A stretch of DNA of 52,500 nucleotides from Prorocentrum cordatum (GCA_963575745.1 CAUYUJ010000747.1:285312-337811), one strand, 5' to 3'. Numbered from the stretch's first letter, positions 1 to 12,315 are shown. The notes: generated from the sequence alone by a model not told the origin. A program made the numbers and translations.

Positions 1-670
1 GCGTGACCGTCAGAAAATGGAACCTTGGGGAGGTCCAAGGGCCGAGTTTGGGCGAATCCCTAACCCTTCGCAGATCCCCACCAGCCCATCCACCCTCGAT
101 GCCCAGAGGAGCTGCTCTGAAAGGAGGAACGTGGCATCATCTGGAGATATCAAGGGCCTACGTGTGCCAGAGACCCCCTAGATGATTCCGTGAGTATCTT
201 GGGGTGCCTCTTGATGACCTCTTAGAGGCACACTGGGGTATCTTTTCTCGTGCTGGCTCTTGTGTGGCTTCTTGGAGCGTCGTGGGTGCCTCGTGTGATT
301 TGATTGTCTTTTTGGGCCGTCGTAGGGCCACCTGGGACGACGATACTGATGATGACGACGATGAGTATGGTAATGATGCTCACGATGCTTATTACGATGA
401 TAATTCTTGTGCTGGTTCCGACGCGGATGTCCAAGAGTGAGATGATGATGGCAATGATAAGAATTATATGGTCCAGATGGCAACGGTGAAGATGATGTTG
501 ACGATGTGGGTCTCGACAGTGATATGTATTGGCCCTGGTTCCTACTGCTCTTCCACCCAGCGGCACAGCTCGATTGTGGAACCACCTCCGGGCATGCACT
601 AGAGCTCGAGCGCGCGCGAAGCGCGCGCGATGGTTCTGGTATACAGATGTACCCACACATACGTGTACGA
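1..670. other. No gene recognised; GAT/GAC-rich stretch and a CG hairpin
   Basis: Nothing in this stretch is recognised as coding. From about 335 to 500 the plus strand is a degenerate run of GAT/GAC/GATG triplets. A short perfect hairpin of alternating CG (stem CGCGCGC, loop GAA) lies at about 607-628. Open frames across it are short or made of single-residue runs. Confidence 0.6.
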
Positions 671-677
671 GCCAAAA

Positions 678-906
678 CATACATGCACGAGAACGAGGAG
701 GAGGAGAAGGAGGAGGAGGACGAGAAGGAGGAAAAGGAGGATATGGAGATGGGGGGAGGGCAGGAGAAAGAGGAGAAGGATGAGAAGGATGGGGAGACGG
801 AGGAGGAGGAGGAGGAGTAGGAGGAGGAGAAGATGGAGATGGAAGAGGAGGAGGAAGAAGTGGAGGAGGAGGAGGAGGAGGAGGAGGAGGAGGAGGGAGG
901 ATATGG
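678..906 (+). repeat. GGA/GAG triplet array, imperfect
   Basis: The plus strand is almost entirely purine, built on GGA with interruptions (GAGAAG, GATGGAG). It is the left half of a pair: the opposite CTC array starts about 125 bp further on, so the two arms can pair as an inverted repeat. Long Glu/Arg/Gly or Ser/Pro/Leu frames here come from the repeat. Confidence 0.95.
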
Positions 907-1030
907 TGCTGGAGGGGGAAGGGGAGCGAGGAGGAGGAGGGCGGCTCCCCAGGCGCCGCCGGCGCCTCCTCCAGCAGCGCGCCCCGCGCCGCTCCTGGGC
1001 GACGGCGGGAGGAGCCGCGCGCTCGCCAGC

Positions 1031-1250
1031 CTCCTCCTCCTCCTCCTCCTCCTCCTCCTCCTCCTCCTCCTCCTCCTCCTCCTCCTCCTCCTCCTCCTCC
1101 TCCTCCTCCATCCTCCCATCCTCCTCCATCCTCCCTCCTCCTTCCTCTTCCCTCGATCCTCCCATCCTCCCATCCTCCTCCCTCCTCCATCCTCCCATCC
1201 TCCTCCCAGCCTTCCATCCTCCCTCCTCCATCCTCTTCCCTCGATCCTCT
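1031..1250 (+). repeat. CTC/TCC triplet array with ATCCTCCC variants
   Basis: A pure CTC run at 1031-1110 passes into a looser 'CATCCTCC' repeat to about 1250. The orientation is opposite to the GGA array at 678-906. The 125-bp spacer between them is GC-rich (with a GGCGCCGCCGGCGCC palindrome). Confidence 0.95.
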
Positions 1251-1606
1251 CCGAAACCGCCTCGGGCCATGAAGAAACATGACGGGGGGCTGTTCGCCTC
1301 TTTTGGCCTCCGATGGCACCTACAGGGCCTCGTGACGGTCAAATACCATACCGTGGGGGGTCCAAGGTCAGAAAAAACACGACGTCGGTGGTCGAATCAA
1401 GCTCCCATCGTCCTCATCCATCCTATTCCTTCCTCCTCGTCTTCCTCCGTGGCCAGTTGCTGTGTCGCGGAGTCCACCTCCAGTCGGTTCGGAAGCCAGC
1501 AATGTTCAGATCTGCATGGTCAGTGTGGGTTCAGGAGGGGCTCGGCTTTGGTCCTCTCCCCTCCATCTTCATCGCCCTCCTCCTCCTCTTCCTCCTTCTC
1601 CTCTTC
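1250..1606. other. No gene recognised
   Basis: Mixed sequence with scattered CTC/TCC patches (for example 1565-1605). I see no conserved protein, RNA or regulatory signal. Confidence 0.5.
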
Positions 1607-1769
1607 TCAGGAGAGGAAAAAACACACAGACACAATGAATCGTCGATTCCCCAGAAAATATGGGAAAATATGGGAAGTGGGGGGGAGACGAAAACCCAGA
1701 AAATATAAATAAATATAGGGAATATGTTTATTTGTGTGTATTTATGTGTGTGTCCTGGGGCCCCTTCAT
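1607..1769 (+). repeat. AT-rich dispersed repeat, copy 1 of 3
   Basis: An about 160-bp block starting near CAGGAGAGGAAAAAACAC, passing through AATCGTCGATTCCCC and ATATGGGAAAATATGGG, and ending in TTATTTGTGTG-type sequence and GTGTCC. Related copies lie at 9292-9444 (minus) and 46258-46420 (plus). It is markedly richer in AT than its surroundings. The ends carry imperfect inverted CACACA/TGTGTG stretches, so it may be a short non-autonomous element; no proteins are encoded. Confidence 0.85.
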
Positions 1770-3760
1770 CTTCCTCCTCCATCCTCATCCTCCTAGCCGC
1801 GCGGCAAGGCGTCGATCCAGACGCGGTTGATCCGCGGGCGGAAGTTGGCCGACCCTCGACGGCTTAGCTACGAGCCCCCACCCGCCCCGTACCGAACATA
1901 CGTTTCCCCTAATAAGTCGGATCCCGTTACACCCATATTATGTTTGTCTGTGTGTTGCCTCTCGTGTCTGACCTGGTACGTGTGCAGTGTAGCTGCGCGC
2001 GGGCGATAATCAAGCCGATCTTCCCGCCTGACGGGCCTCTACTTTTACCGCTCCCGCTCAACAGGATTCAATGGTGCAGAAGGGCGCGGGGACCGAACTC
2101 TTTAATCCACGGGGGAAGTTGCGAATCGAAGTTGCTATCATCTCCAGTTGACTAGCAACAGCGTGTCATAACTTCACCTTCCCCGGGGAATTCTTTGATT
2201 ACCCCGCCAGACCCCCGAACTCGATTATCCCCCGGGTATTATTATCGCCCGCGCAGGGTTAGTGACCGCGTCGCGGACGTCGGGGGCATGCGCATCGTTT
2301 GTTGGAATCGTTCTGCGGTGGGTGATCGAGATAGAGGATTGGAATTACAGTACGAAATGGACACATCGGCATCATCGTTATGATGGGCACGCAGAGTAAA
2401 CAGCCCATGCCCCCCCCCCCTACGGTGCGGAGGACTCCATGAGATTCAAGGACACGAATTGCGGACATGAAAAGGATGAGCCCACGAATTGCGCACGTGA
2501 TTTGCATTTCCGCGTTAATCATCACACGGTGAGAAGTAATGATGTCGCGAGAATGCGTTGTGCGCCCAAGTCGGTCCATGGTAGGGTGGCGGCGATTCGG
2601 GTCAAGAACGATTGCAGGACGTTGCCAGCATTGGCCTCTATTTCCTGTCCCGGAACGGTGATCGTCGTGAGCCGAGGAAACTCGCGCATGCAAGCGATCA
2701 GGTACACGAGTTTGTTCACAGCGTGATGGCGGATTTCTGGCAGGACGCACCCAAGTATTGCATTTCACGTCAACGGTGGCATAAGGGCTGTTCATGGTCA
2801 GTACGGCATCGTGCATGTTGGCGATGTGGTTGTAGGACCGCACGGACGCAGTCTTGAGCACAGGGTTGGTATTTCGATGAAAGAGCTGGCAGAGTCGCAA
2901 CATGGCGGCTGCGGACGCCTTTTTTCCGCGCGGTCCTTGTCACTACGCCGCCCAGGCCAAACGCGAGTCTAAGATGGAGGGCATCGTGGACCTGGGCGCC
3001 CCCCGTTCGGGTTTGAACCAGAATTCGCATCGTGCTTCACGGATCGATCACGCCCTTACGCCGTCGACGATTGCGGCGAAAACACGGCGCTCCACCTCGA
3101 TGCACCGAGCTGCGCGGCGCCGAAAGGCCATCCCCGACAGCCGGCCTCGCGGCCGCGCCCCGCCCATCCTGGAGATTGATTTCAGACCTGGCTACACCAG
3201 TAATGAACAGACGCTGGGGGGGGGGCATTTGGCCGACCTCGGCGAAGCATTTCGGGGTCATATCATGCTGGCACTTGCAGGCAGGCCCAGGAGGGGGCCA
3301 TCCAAGAAGTTCTTATCTCACGAGGCTCGTGGACTGTTGAGCGAAAGGTTCAGAGAGCAGCATCTCTGTCTTTGGAGTTGGCGCAGCACGACGTGATCGA
3401 ACTTTTGCAATCGCCCGGCACGATAGCGTCCGCGGCGACCAAGACGGCCATGCTTCCATAGACCAGGCCTTACTCACAGCAAGAGTTGTTGCTCTCAGCG
3501 ATCCCAACAGGGCCAGGGAGCAGATGACAGAGTCGACGGGGCCTGCGCTGCATCTAGGGCGATCCACGGGCAAGCGCAGGCACGGCGGCAGCTCCGAGAG
3601 ACGCGCGAGTCACAGCTGCCGGGGGAGTCAGCGGATGCCCCGCACAAAAGGATCGCGCCGCAGGGGTGGGGGATCGGCAGCTAATGACGGGGACGGGGGC
3701 AAGACCTCTCCGACGCAGGCGCGGGCGCTTTGCTGAGTGCGCATCCACCATGAAGGAGTC
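1770..3760. other. Unrecognised, non-repetitive sequence
   Basis: About 2 kb of complex sequence without simple repeats and with a more even base composition than the flanks. Several moderate open frames exist on both strands, for example minus-strand frames at 2259-2903 and 2522-2719 and a plus-strand frame at 2902-3396. I recognise no family in any of them. They may be pieces of a decayed gene or retroelement, but the sequence does not show which. Confidence 0.4.
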
Positions 3761-5170
3761 GAATTGGAGGTAGACCTAGCTTTGCCACTGCGCTGAGGGG
3801 GCACGTCGGCGCAAGGGATCGAGGAGAACAATCTTCTAGGAGATGCTGCTAAGCAAAGTTCGAACGAGGCGCCGAAGACAGGGGGGACATTGATTTCGGC
3901 ACCGCGGATCTTGATCGGATTGAATCAGGGTTTCGCGTTGCCAGAAGTCGTCGCGCGGCTGCGCCGCGGAGCGCGCCGAGCGAAGCGCGGTCGCCGCAGC
4001 TGCCGCCCTGCCCCGAGGGCGCCGACAGAGTCGCGGGCGCAGAAGCTGCCCCGCCTGAAAGACGCGGGGGGCCCACGGGGAGATAGGCGACCAGCGTGCT
4101 CACCGAAGTTAGATGCTGAAATGCGTGTCTCACGTACCTGCTTCCCAAAGACAACAGAAAACAGCATCTCTGAGCTTGAGTGTCACGGGGGAGGGGGTCG
4201 CCGCGGTCGACGCGAGTTGAAACAGTTGACGGACTTCCCGGACACTCCGCGCCACGACTATGGGCATCTCCCCGTGAAGTCCAGGACTCGGTCGGTTCGC
4301 ACCACCGCCGCGTTAACCTGGGGCGCCTAGAGCTACGGGGCTGCGACTTTAAATGCCCAGCGTCACATGCAAGACGCATCCGAGTCGATTCGACGCAGCT
4401 TCCTCGACGAAGTTGTCGGTCGCGCCCATGGCCCCGGGGGCGCGTCCAGCCGCGAACTTCGGCGCCGGCGCGCGCGACTCAGAGCGCGCGCCGACGGGGG
4501 GCGTCGCGCGCATCAGAACTCGGAGGGCAACTACACGGCGAGCGCAGGCGCCGCCACCGCGCGCCAGAATGCGCGCGCGCCCAGCCCCGATTGGCGCGCG
4601 GCGCATCGCGGGCGCCGCAGCCCCCCTCCGAGGCGCGCGCCCTGTCTCCGGCGACAAATGCGGCGCATCTTGTCGCTTGCGCGCGGACGACGCAATGAGA
4701 CCCACATCTTCGCGAACACGGCCGAGGCCAGGAGGATCATAGCCATGTCGGCCACGCTGCTGAATCGCGCGACAAAGCCGCACGGCGCGCTCCAGGGCAA
4801 AGGCGACACCATTCGGCGCGGAGACCCCCGCGCGCGCATCTCACTTTTGAGTCGCGCTTCGCCGAGGAACCGCGCCCGCGAGCACCCGGGCGCGGGGGCG
4901 AGCATGCACGAAGGACAGGTGCGGCAGAAACGACGACGACAGCGACGAATTCCACGGCGCCCCCCTTCCTTTCCCGGACACTTCCCAGGAAGGACAAGGG
5001 ACGCGCGTGCGGAAGGGAACTTCCTCTTACCGTTTTCCCCGCCGAACTTCACGCAAGCGCGCGCGGCGCTGCTGCGCCCGCCACCTGGCGCGCCACTCGC
5101 GGCACCTGCCGGCTTTCGGGGCGCCCGCGCGCCGCGCCGGCTACATCGCAGCATCAAATTGCGCGCAAGC
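3760..5170. other. GC-rich DNA, no gene recognised
   Basis: Very GC-rich sequence dense in GCGCGC. Overlapping open frames on several frames (for example plus 4367-5338 and minus 4531-5304) are expected where stop codons are rare and have Arg/Ala-rich, unpatterned translations. I see no domain, signal or RNA. Confidence 0.5.
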
Positions 5171-5660
5171 CTTTGCGCAAGTGATTCTGAACGCGGGCGA
5201 TCAAAGCGCGAGCGAGTCGGAGCGCGCGTGGAGTTGGGCGCGATCGAGCACGGGCGCGAGCGACTTTCCACGTGGTCAGCGCGAGCACGAGCGGGTCTGA
5301 GCATGAGTGAGTCTGAGTGCGGGCGAGTCTGGGCATGAGCGCGATGAGAACGAATCTGAACACGAGCGAGCCTAGGCGCGAGGTAGCGCGCACATGGGCG
5401 AGCGCGACGGCTTGCGAGTCCGAGCGCGAGTTGGCGCGGGCGTGAGTGAGTCCGGGTTCGAGTGAGTTTGAGCGCGAGCCAGTATGCGCGTGCGCGTGAA
5501 AATGAGCGAATATGAGCACGGGCGAGTCCGAACGCAACGAGTAAGTCTGGGGAAGGAAGGAGCGTTGACGAGCAAGCCCGAGCACGAATGAGTGCGCCCG
5601 CGTCGGGGACAGGAGAAGGAGGCGAGCGCGCGGGCTAGGAGCGCGCAAGTCCTAGAACCA
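5170..5660 (+). repeat. Degenerate GAGTCTGAGCGCGAGC-type tandem repeat
   Basis: A diffuse array of roughly 12-bp units such as GAGTCTGAG, GCGCGAGCGAGT and GAGCATGAGT. Similar isolated units occur at about 6702-6740 and 39862-39945, so the family is dispersed. Units are too divergent for an exact period by eye. Confidence 0.7.
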
Positions 5661-5739
5661 GTTTGGGACAGAAATAGAGAGACCGCTTGAATCGCGGCCG
5701 CGCGGGGTGGAAAAATACAACGGCTGCCGTAGCACGGCG

Positions 5740-6670
<931 letters not shown>

Positions 6671-7313
6671 AGTATTGGAGTACCAATAAGTTGGGCCGGA
6701 GCATGAGTGGATCTGACTGCGAGAGAGTCCGATTGCGAAGGGGAGGTGAGGATGGGGAGGTTCTCTCAGAGCCGCGTCAGCAATAACAACTAACCCATCT
6801 GAGGATATGGGAGAAAAACCCGTTCTCCCACGCGTCGCCGGACACAGGTCGCATCGCTTACACAAGGGGGCGTTCAAGCTGGTCAAAATCGATTGGCCCC
6901 TGTAGATCGCGTCGCCCGCCATCCCATTTCTTTTGGCTTGCTCCGCCGTTTGTCTTTGCCTTGGGCTTCGGCGTCCCGTTTCATTGTGTGCTCTGCCCTC
7001 CATCTGGGCCTTGGGCTCTGGAGGTCACTGATTGATGCGCCCTGGCGTTCGGGGGTGGGCCCGCGCGCGTCGCTTTATGGTCGGCGCTGCCGCGTCGGGT
7101 TCGGCGGCCGTTGTGATCGCCCCACTGCAAGACGCAAGACTCGACGCGGCCATCTCGAAGCATCCCAGAGCGCGCCTGGAAGGAGTCGCGGCCAGCGCAG
7201 CGGCCGTCGGCGACGGCGCCGGCGAGACGGCAGCCACCCGCGCGTCCCCGACCACGCAGCTCCGGCAGAAAGCCGGCTTGGTCTCCGTCGGCGTCGACTC
7301 ACTCGCGCCAGCA

Positions 7314-7499
7314 GGAGGAGGAGGAGGAGGAGGAGGAGGAGGAGGTCCAAGGAATGGCGACGGATTGCCCGCCAACCAGGCTGCCACATCCAACGGCCCA
7401 CGGCGGCGTCTGGGGAATTGGACCTCAAGGCCCCCGCGGCAGCCCAATGCCGGCCGCGCACCTCGGGCCCCCATCAGGCCCAACACGCCCAGGCCCAAC
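7314..7499 (+). repeat. Left arm of a near-identical inverted duplication
   Basis: About 155 bp of complex sequence (7344-7499), preceded by about 10 GGA units, matches in reverse orientation 9540-9695. By eye there are only two substitutions over the complex part. The arms enclose about 2 kb. The adjoining triplet array is short here and about 30 units long in the other arm. Confidence 0.93.
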
Positions 7500-7976
7500 T
7501 CTGGCATATCAAGATCAAGGACAGGCGTGCGCAGCTCTAGTACATCAAGTTCAACGTTGGCAGGCGTGCTAGAGTCTAGCATATCGTGATCAACTGGCGT
7601 GCCCAAGTCACTCTGCCGACATCGATCGCGGGTCTCCGCTGTCCAAGAAATTGTGGAATGCACGTTCGAGATGAGTCATCGACCCCCCTCTATCTTCTTC
7701 ATTCCCCCGAGCTGCTCCAAGCAAGCGATCAACGCGTTCAGTGTTTCGTCTGCAGTAATTCCGGGCCTTCGTGCATGTCTCGTCGCGCGCGCTCTGCGCT
7801 CTCGCGAAGAGGTGCTCGGCGCGCACCTCTGCTGGAGACAAGGCACCGGCCAGTCCTCCGCTCCTCTCCTCGAGCTTCTTCGCGCTGGCGGCCCCCGTCG
7901 AATTCCACGCCTCGGCGCAGCCCCCCGCGAGCCCGACGAGCGCGGCGATTGGGATCGCGCCCGAAGCCTCGACCTC

Positions 7977-8162
7977 TACTCCAGATTTCGTAATAAAAGG
8001 GAGGGGGTCTCAACCCTCCCAGACGAGAAGATTTAGACCCCCCCCCCGTGGGAGAACCCTCCAAAACATCGTCCCCAGACCCCCCCAGGCCCTCCAAGAT
8101 AGCCTGGAAGAGACCCCTCCCCGAAATGAGACCCCCCTCCCTTTATTACGAAATCTGGAGTA
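7977..8162. mobile_element. Foldback / MITE-like element, 186 bp
   Basis: Terminal inverted repeats of about 35 bp: the left starts TACTCCAGATTTCGTAATAA and ends GTCTCA at about 8012. The right arm is its near-perfect reverse complement (8127-8162), differing mainly in the length of G and A runs. The spacer is C-rich and encodes nothing. No clear target duplication is visible. Confidence 0.85.
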
Positions 8163-8370
8163 CTTCTTTCCCTCGTTCGCCGCCGTCCAGTCCTGTGCGT
8201 TCTAGACGCGAGCGCGAATCCCCGCGCGACTCTTCGCCGCGTTCTCTCGGGTCCGCATCGCCATGGGCGTGGCCGCCTCCGGCTGGCGCGTCCGTGGGTT
8301 CACGTTCGGCAGCGACCTCATGACCGCTGGCATGGCGCGCTTCGTCTCGTCTCTTTCCTCGGGGATCTTC

Positions 8371-8575
8371 TGACCCGGGTCAATCCAGACCCGGGTCAGC
8401 GGGAAACCAAAATTGCAATGTAGGAAAAAAAGCTGCAACGCAGATCTTCGCAAACCCGGGTCAGCCAATATACGCGGCCGCCTCGCGGCCACGAGCGGCT
8501 CGCTAACCCGGGTCAGCCAGAGGGGGTCTTCGCAGGATCCTGCAAGATTTGGTGCCCTGGCTGACCCCCGTTTGC
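8371..8575. repeat. Cluster of GACCCGGGTCAGC palindromes
   Basis: Related sites occur at about 8371 (tGACCCGGGTCAa), 8388 (aGACCCGGGTCAGC), 8453 (AACCCGGGTCAGCC) and 8503 (AACCCGGGTCAGCC), with a reversed half (GGCTGACCCCCG) at about 8563. The core GACCCGGGTC is a perfect 10-bp palindrome. It could be a decayed tandem repeat or clustered protein-binding sites; nothing adjacent shows which. Confidence 0.6.
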
Positions 8576-9291
8576 ATTGACCCCCATCTCAAGGCTCCCG
8601 ATTTCCATCGTCTCTAGCTGGTCCGGCTCTTCCTTGGGCCCCGTCTTGGCCCATGCCTTCCTCGCCGCGCTTCTTTCCGGGCCTCTGCGTGCATCTGGTG
8701 CCTCTCCTCTGCCGTCTTCTGCGCCGCCCGCCGTGGCCGTCTGGCACTGGCGACTTCGGCATCGGGGCCGCCGCAGACATGCCGCGCGAATTCAGTGGCA
8801 GAGGAATGGCATTTTAGAAGCTTGTCTCTTCAACAACTCTTGATAACCAAATAGGTCATCGCATTCAGGGCGCACTCTTGCCCTCGCGCCTTCAAAGGGC
8901 GGGTCGAACTTTGACGCGTCCACTCTGCATCTTCCGTGCCGGTGCGCGTTGACGAGATGGCGCTCGGCGCTATCCATAAGTCGAAACGCGCGTGGGCGCG
9001 CGATGCGCAGACGTAATGGCTAATGGCCAGCTTAGACACCAACGGCGGAATGCCGCGTTAGCCGCGAGTGGACTGACGCCGATGAGCGAGAAGGGTGCGA
9101 CGCGGACGGACCTGGCGATCACGCGCCAGGCCGTCCTCCGCGAGCAGGGCGCAGAAAGAAGTCAGCTTCGGCAGCTTCCCCTGGTTCCGGGGAGCCAGAC
9201 GGGGGGGGCATCCCTCAGGGGCCGCTCGGCCCTGCGCTGCCGCGCGTCTGACTTAGAGAGCGCCTCGTGAGCCTCTGGCTCCTTCCTTCAA
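8576..9291. other. No gene recognised
   Basis: Complex GC-rich sequence inside the inverted duplication. Short frames exist on both strands but none carries a recognisable family signature. Confidence 0.5.
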
Positions 9292-9444
9292 TGAAGGGGC
9301 CCTGGGACACACAAATAAATACACACAAATAAAATGATTCCCCATATTTTCTCGGTTTTTGTCTTCCCCACCACTTCCCATATTTTCCCAAATTTTCTCA
9401 AGAATGGAGGATTAATTGTGTCTGTGTGTTTCTTTTCCTCCTGA
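9292..9444 (-). repeat. AT-rich dispersed repeat, copy 2 of 3
   Basis: Reverse-oriented copy of the block at 1607-1769, recognisable by GGACACACAAATAAATACAC at its left end and the reversed CACAGACACAATTAATC at its right. The ATATTTTC-rich middle is conserved with small indels. Confidence 0.85.
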
Positions 9445-9539
9445 TTGAAGCGCTCGCATTATCTCCCTCCGTCCGCTCCAACGCCGACGCCCCCTCCTCC
9501 GTGCAGCGCCTCGCCCCGGAAGAATTCTCTGGCCCGCGG

Positions 9540-9783
9540 GTTGGGCCTGGGCGTGCTGGGCCTGATGGGGGCCCGAGGGGCGCGGCCGGCATTGGGCTGC
9601 CGCGGGGGCCTTGAGGTCCAATTCCCCAGACGCCGCCGTGGGCCGTTGGATGTGGCAGCCTGGTTGGCGGGCAATCCGTCGCCATTCCTTGGACCTCCTC
9701 CTCCTCCTCCTCCGCCTCCTCCTCCTCCTCCTCCTCCTCCTCCTCCTCCTCCTCCTCCTCCTCCTCCTCCTCCTCCTCCTCCT
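9540..9783 (-). repeat. Right arm of inverted duplication with expanded CTC array
   Basis: Reverse complement of 7314-7499 with two visible substitutions, continuing into about 30 CTC units (9692-9783), against about 10 in the left arm. Confidence 0.93.
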
Positions 9784-10474
9784 CTTACGCTAATCAAACC
9801 TTGGGGTGACCTGTGGCGTTTTTTCCACCTCATTGTCCTTTCCCTGTCCGTCTTGAGATAAGGCAGTACTCTTTATGAGGCAGTCGTCTCGCGCGGGTTT
9901 CGCTTTTCTGTTGTCCGTGGCTTCGTGGTTTCTCCTCCGCCTCCACCACCACGTAAATCCTCCCCCATCCGATTCCGTGCTCCTCTCCCCCGACCTATTC
10001 TGTCCGCATCTCGTCCCTCTCTCCCCCCACCCACCTCGCTCTCAGGTGGGCCCATGACAGGACCAGGACCAGTCGTTCCAGACCGTTCCAAAACGCTCTC
10101 AGAATGTCCCGCGGCGCTCTGGAATTCCCGGGCCCCCGATACATCCGCCAGAACTGCCGGCTTCAAAGATCCCCCGATTCATCCCAGTCCGAGTTTGTCT
10201 TCGCCCCAGGGAGGGCGACGCCACTCTTCAACGACCAGAGCCGAGGGGCCTGACCAAGAAAGGGAAATGCCGAAGTTGCGGAAGCTGCGGCCTGGCTCGA
10301 GCCTCAGCTTCGTCGAGGACAGTCAGAGTCGTTTCCTCGATTCCGTCTCTGCTTCGTCTCGTCTCCCCGCGGCGGAGCCGCAGGACGCCGAAGCGGACGA
10401 ATTGGGGGACGGGCACTGCGGATGCCGCTTGGCGCCACCCTCCGAGCGTCGGACCCCGGCGGCCGGCCTGGGCA
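9784..10474. other. No gene recognised
   Basis: Complex GC-rich sequence. A plus-strand frame at 9925-10524 stays open but has no recognised domain and ends in GGA repeat. Confidence 0.5.
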
Positions 10475-10745
10475 TGTCAGGAGAGAAGGAGGAAGAGAGG
10501 AGGAGGAGTAGGAGGAGGTGGTGAAGGAGGAGGTGGAGGAGCAGGAGGACGAGGAGTTGGAGGAGGGGGAGGAGCAGGAAGAGGACGGAGGAGGATGGAC
10601 GTGGGTGGAAGAGGGATGATGGAGGAGGAGGATAGAAGGAGCACGAGGAGGAGGAGGAGGATGGAGGGGGACGGAGGATGGAGGATGGAGGAGGAGAAGG
10701 GAGGATGGAGGAGGAAAAGGAGGGGGATGAGGTGAAGGAGGGGGG
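10475..10745 (+). repeat. GGA-rich imperfect array
   Basis: Purine-rich plus strand with GGAGGATGGAGG variants. It forms the left border of dispersed repeat A. Confidence 0.95.
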
Positions 10746-10783
10746 GAAATGAGGGAGGAGTGGGTGAAGGGGGAACCCAACTT

Positions 10784-11516
10784 TCATCAACGATATTGTA
10801 ATACCCCCCCCGTCCAAATGCCCTTTTCATACAAGATTCATTTGAAGTGAGGGAAGTGCCACGTTGGAAGACAAACCGTTTCAAACTCTTGAATTGCCGC
10901 AGAACGCAATTCTTGACACTTCAACGCAGCGAATCACCGATGGTTGCGTCTTCACGATCTTGAATTGCGCCAGGGCACAATGTATTGCATTTTCACACCA
11001 CGAATCAATTGTTTTGTTTCGCCTTGACGGTCCGACATCGTGCCAAAACACCGTTAGGATAATGTTAGCCACGAGAACCTTTGAAATTGATTCAACTCCA
11101 GAAACGAACGCGCGCGCCGCTCAGGCGAGAGCCGCATATTGAAAAAGAAACGCCCTACATCCGTGAATTTCATGGACATGTTGCAAACGATGCGCGCGCC
11201 GCCAAGGCGGGAGCCACACTTCGAAAACCATCCGCCATCTATCCGTGAAAGTGTTGCAAATGTTTAAAGCGATAAGTGCGGCAGTAAAACGAGAGACAAA
11301 TTGCGAAAATTGGTCGCCCTCCATCCGTGAAATTGTTGCACCTTTTCAAGACGAATGCGCGCAGCGCGCCCTCCATCCGCGAACCTCTTGCAAATGTCAA
11401 GCGTCAGGGTCATAAAGGGCGAGGTAGCAGGCGAAACGCCCTGCCCGCCCTTTGGACTGGCCTCGGGGAGCGACAAGGGGGGAGTTATTCATAGGGAAAA
11501 GAAGTGTAAGAGGCAG
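10784..11516 (+). repeat. Dispersed long repeat A
   Basis: Starts at CATCAACGATATTG and is colinear with repeat B (15024-15925). Shared landmarks in order are GAGGGAAGTGCC, the GCCAGGGCACAA / GCCAGAACACAA type sequence, then 75-85-bp internal units (GCGCCGC..AGGCGAGAGCCAC..TTGAAAA..CCGTGAAATTGTTGCA), and finally GGCGAAACGCCCTG and GGCCTCGGGG. No gene is recognised in either copy, although the last part reads 'GETPCPPFGLASG' here and 'GETPCSPFRLASG' in B. GGA tracts border both copies. Confidence 0.8.
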
Positions 11517-11665
11517 GAGGAGGAGGAGGAGGAGGAGGAGCAGCAGCAGGAGGAGGAGGAGGGGTGGCGTCCCCAAACGCCCCACGTTCGATGGCATCGG
11601 CGCACCGAGGAGCAGGAGGAGCAGGAGGAGGAGGACGAGGAGGAGGACGAGGAGGGGACGCGGAT
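11517..11665 (+). repeat. GGA array with GCA and GGACGA variants
   Basis: Purine-rich triplet repeat immediately after repeat A, interrupted at about 11566-11606. Confidence 0.95.
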
Positions 11666-11724
11666 AATCCCGAAGGAGGACAGCTAAGCGCTTGTGCGGG
11701 AGGTCGCGCCTTGGCGGTGCAAGG

Positions 11725-11965
11725 CCTCTGGCGACTCGAACCTCGCCCTCCGAGCCCAGCCAGGAGGTTGAAGATTGAGGTTCGAGGATTTGGGTTCTGT
11801 ACGCTTTTGTACCTCGAGGGGCCTCCCGAGGCCCCCAGGCGGGGGGGGGCAGACATGTGGGTGGCGACTCGAACGATCACGGTCGAGGATCCAGGTTTGG
11901 ACGCCTTTCTGAACTTCCAGGGGGATTCTGGTCGCAACGGCCAGATTTCCCTCGAAGTCTGATTC
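11725..11965 (+). repeat. Imperfect tandem duplication, about 130-bp unit
   Basis: TGGCGACTCGAAC occurs at about 11728 and again at about 11862. Each is followed by TCGAGGAT, GGTTTGGACGC-like and AGGGG sequences in the same order with divergence. Confidence 0.65.
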
Positions 11966-12079
11966 GTCGCAGACTTCGCTCCGGTGCGGCCGCGGCGCTG
12001 GGTTCGGCACGACGCAGGGGGCGTTGTTTCGGGACTGGCGGGCACCAGGGAAGAGCAACAGAGTTGTGGACGAGGAGGA

Positions 12080-12135
12080 TGCGACGACGACGACGACGAC
12101 GATAACAAGAACGACGATGATGATGACGAGAAACA
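12080..12135 (+). repeat. GAC/GAT triplet patch
   Basis: Short GACGACGAC then GATGATGATGAC run. Confidence 0.85.
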
Positions 12136-12179
12136 GGACGAAGAGGGGGGGGAGACTCATACTCATACCAGAGACATGG

Positions 12180-12315
12180 TATAGTTGCAATAAACAGTAA
12201 AGTAGTGCACTGCGGTTGTGCAAGATATGCGGTGCCAGCTATGTTGTGTAAGTTATTTGGTGGTAGTTTTGAGGTAGAATGGTCTAAGCTTCGCGGTGTA
12301 GGCTACGTAGTGTAG
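12180..12315 (+). repeat. Degenerate GGTGTAAGCTATG array, forward orientation
   Basis: Units of about 15-20 bp resembling GCGGTGTAAGCTATG, such as GTTGTGTAAGTTATTTGG and CGCGGTGTAGGCTACG. The same family appears in reverse at 14700-14912. Confidence 0.7.
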
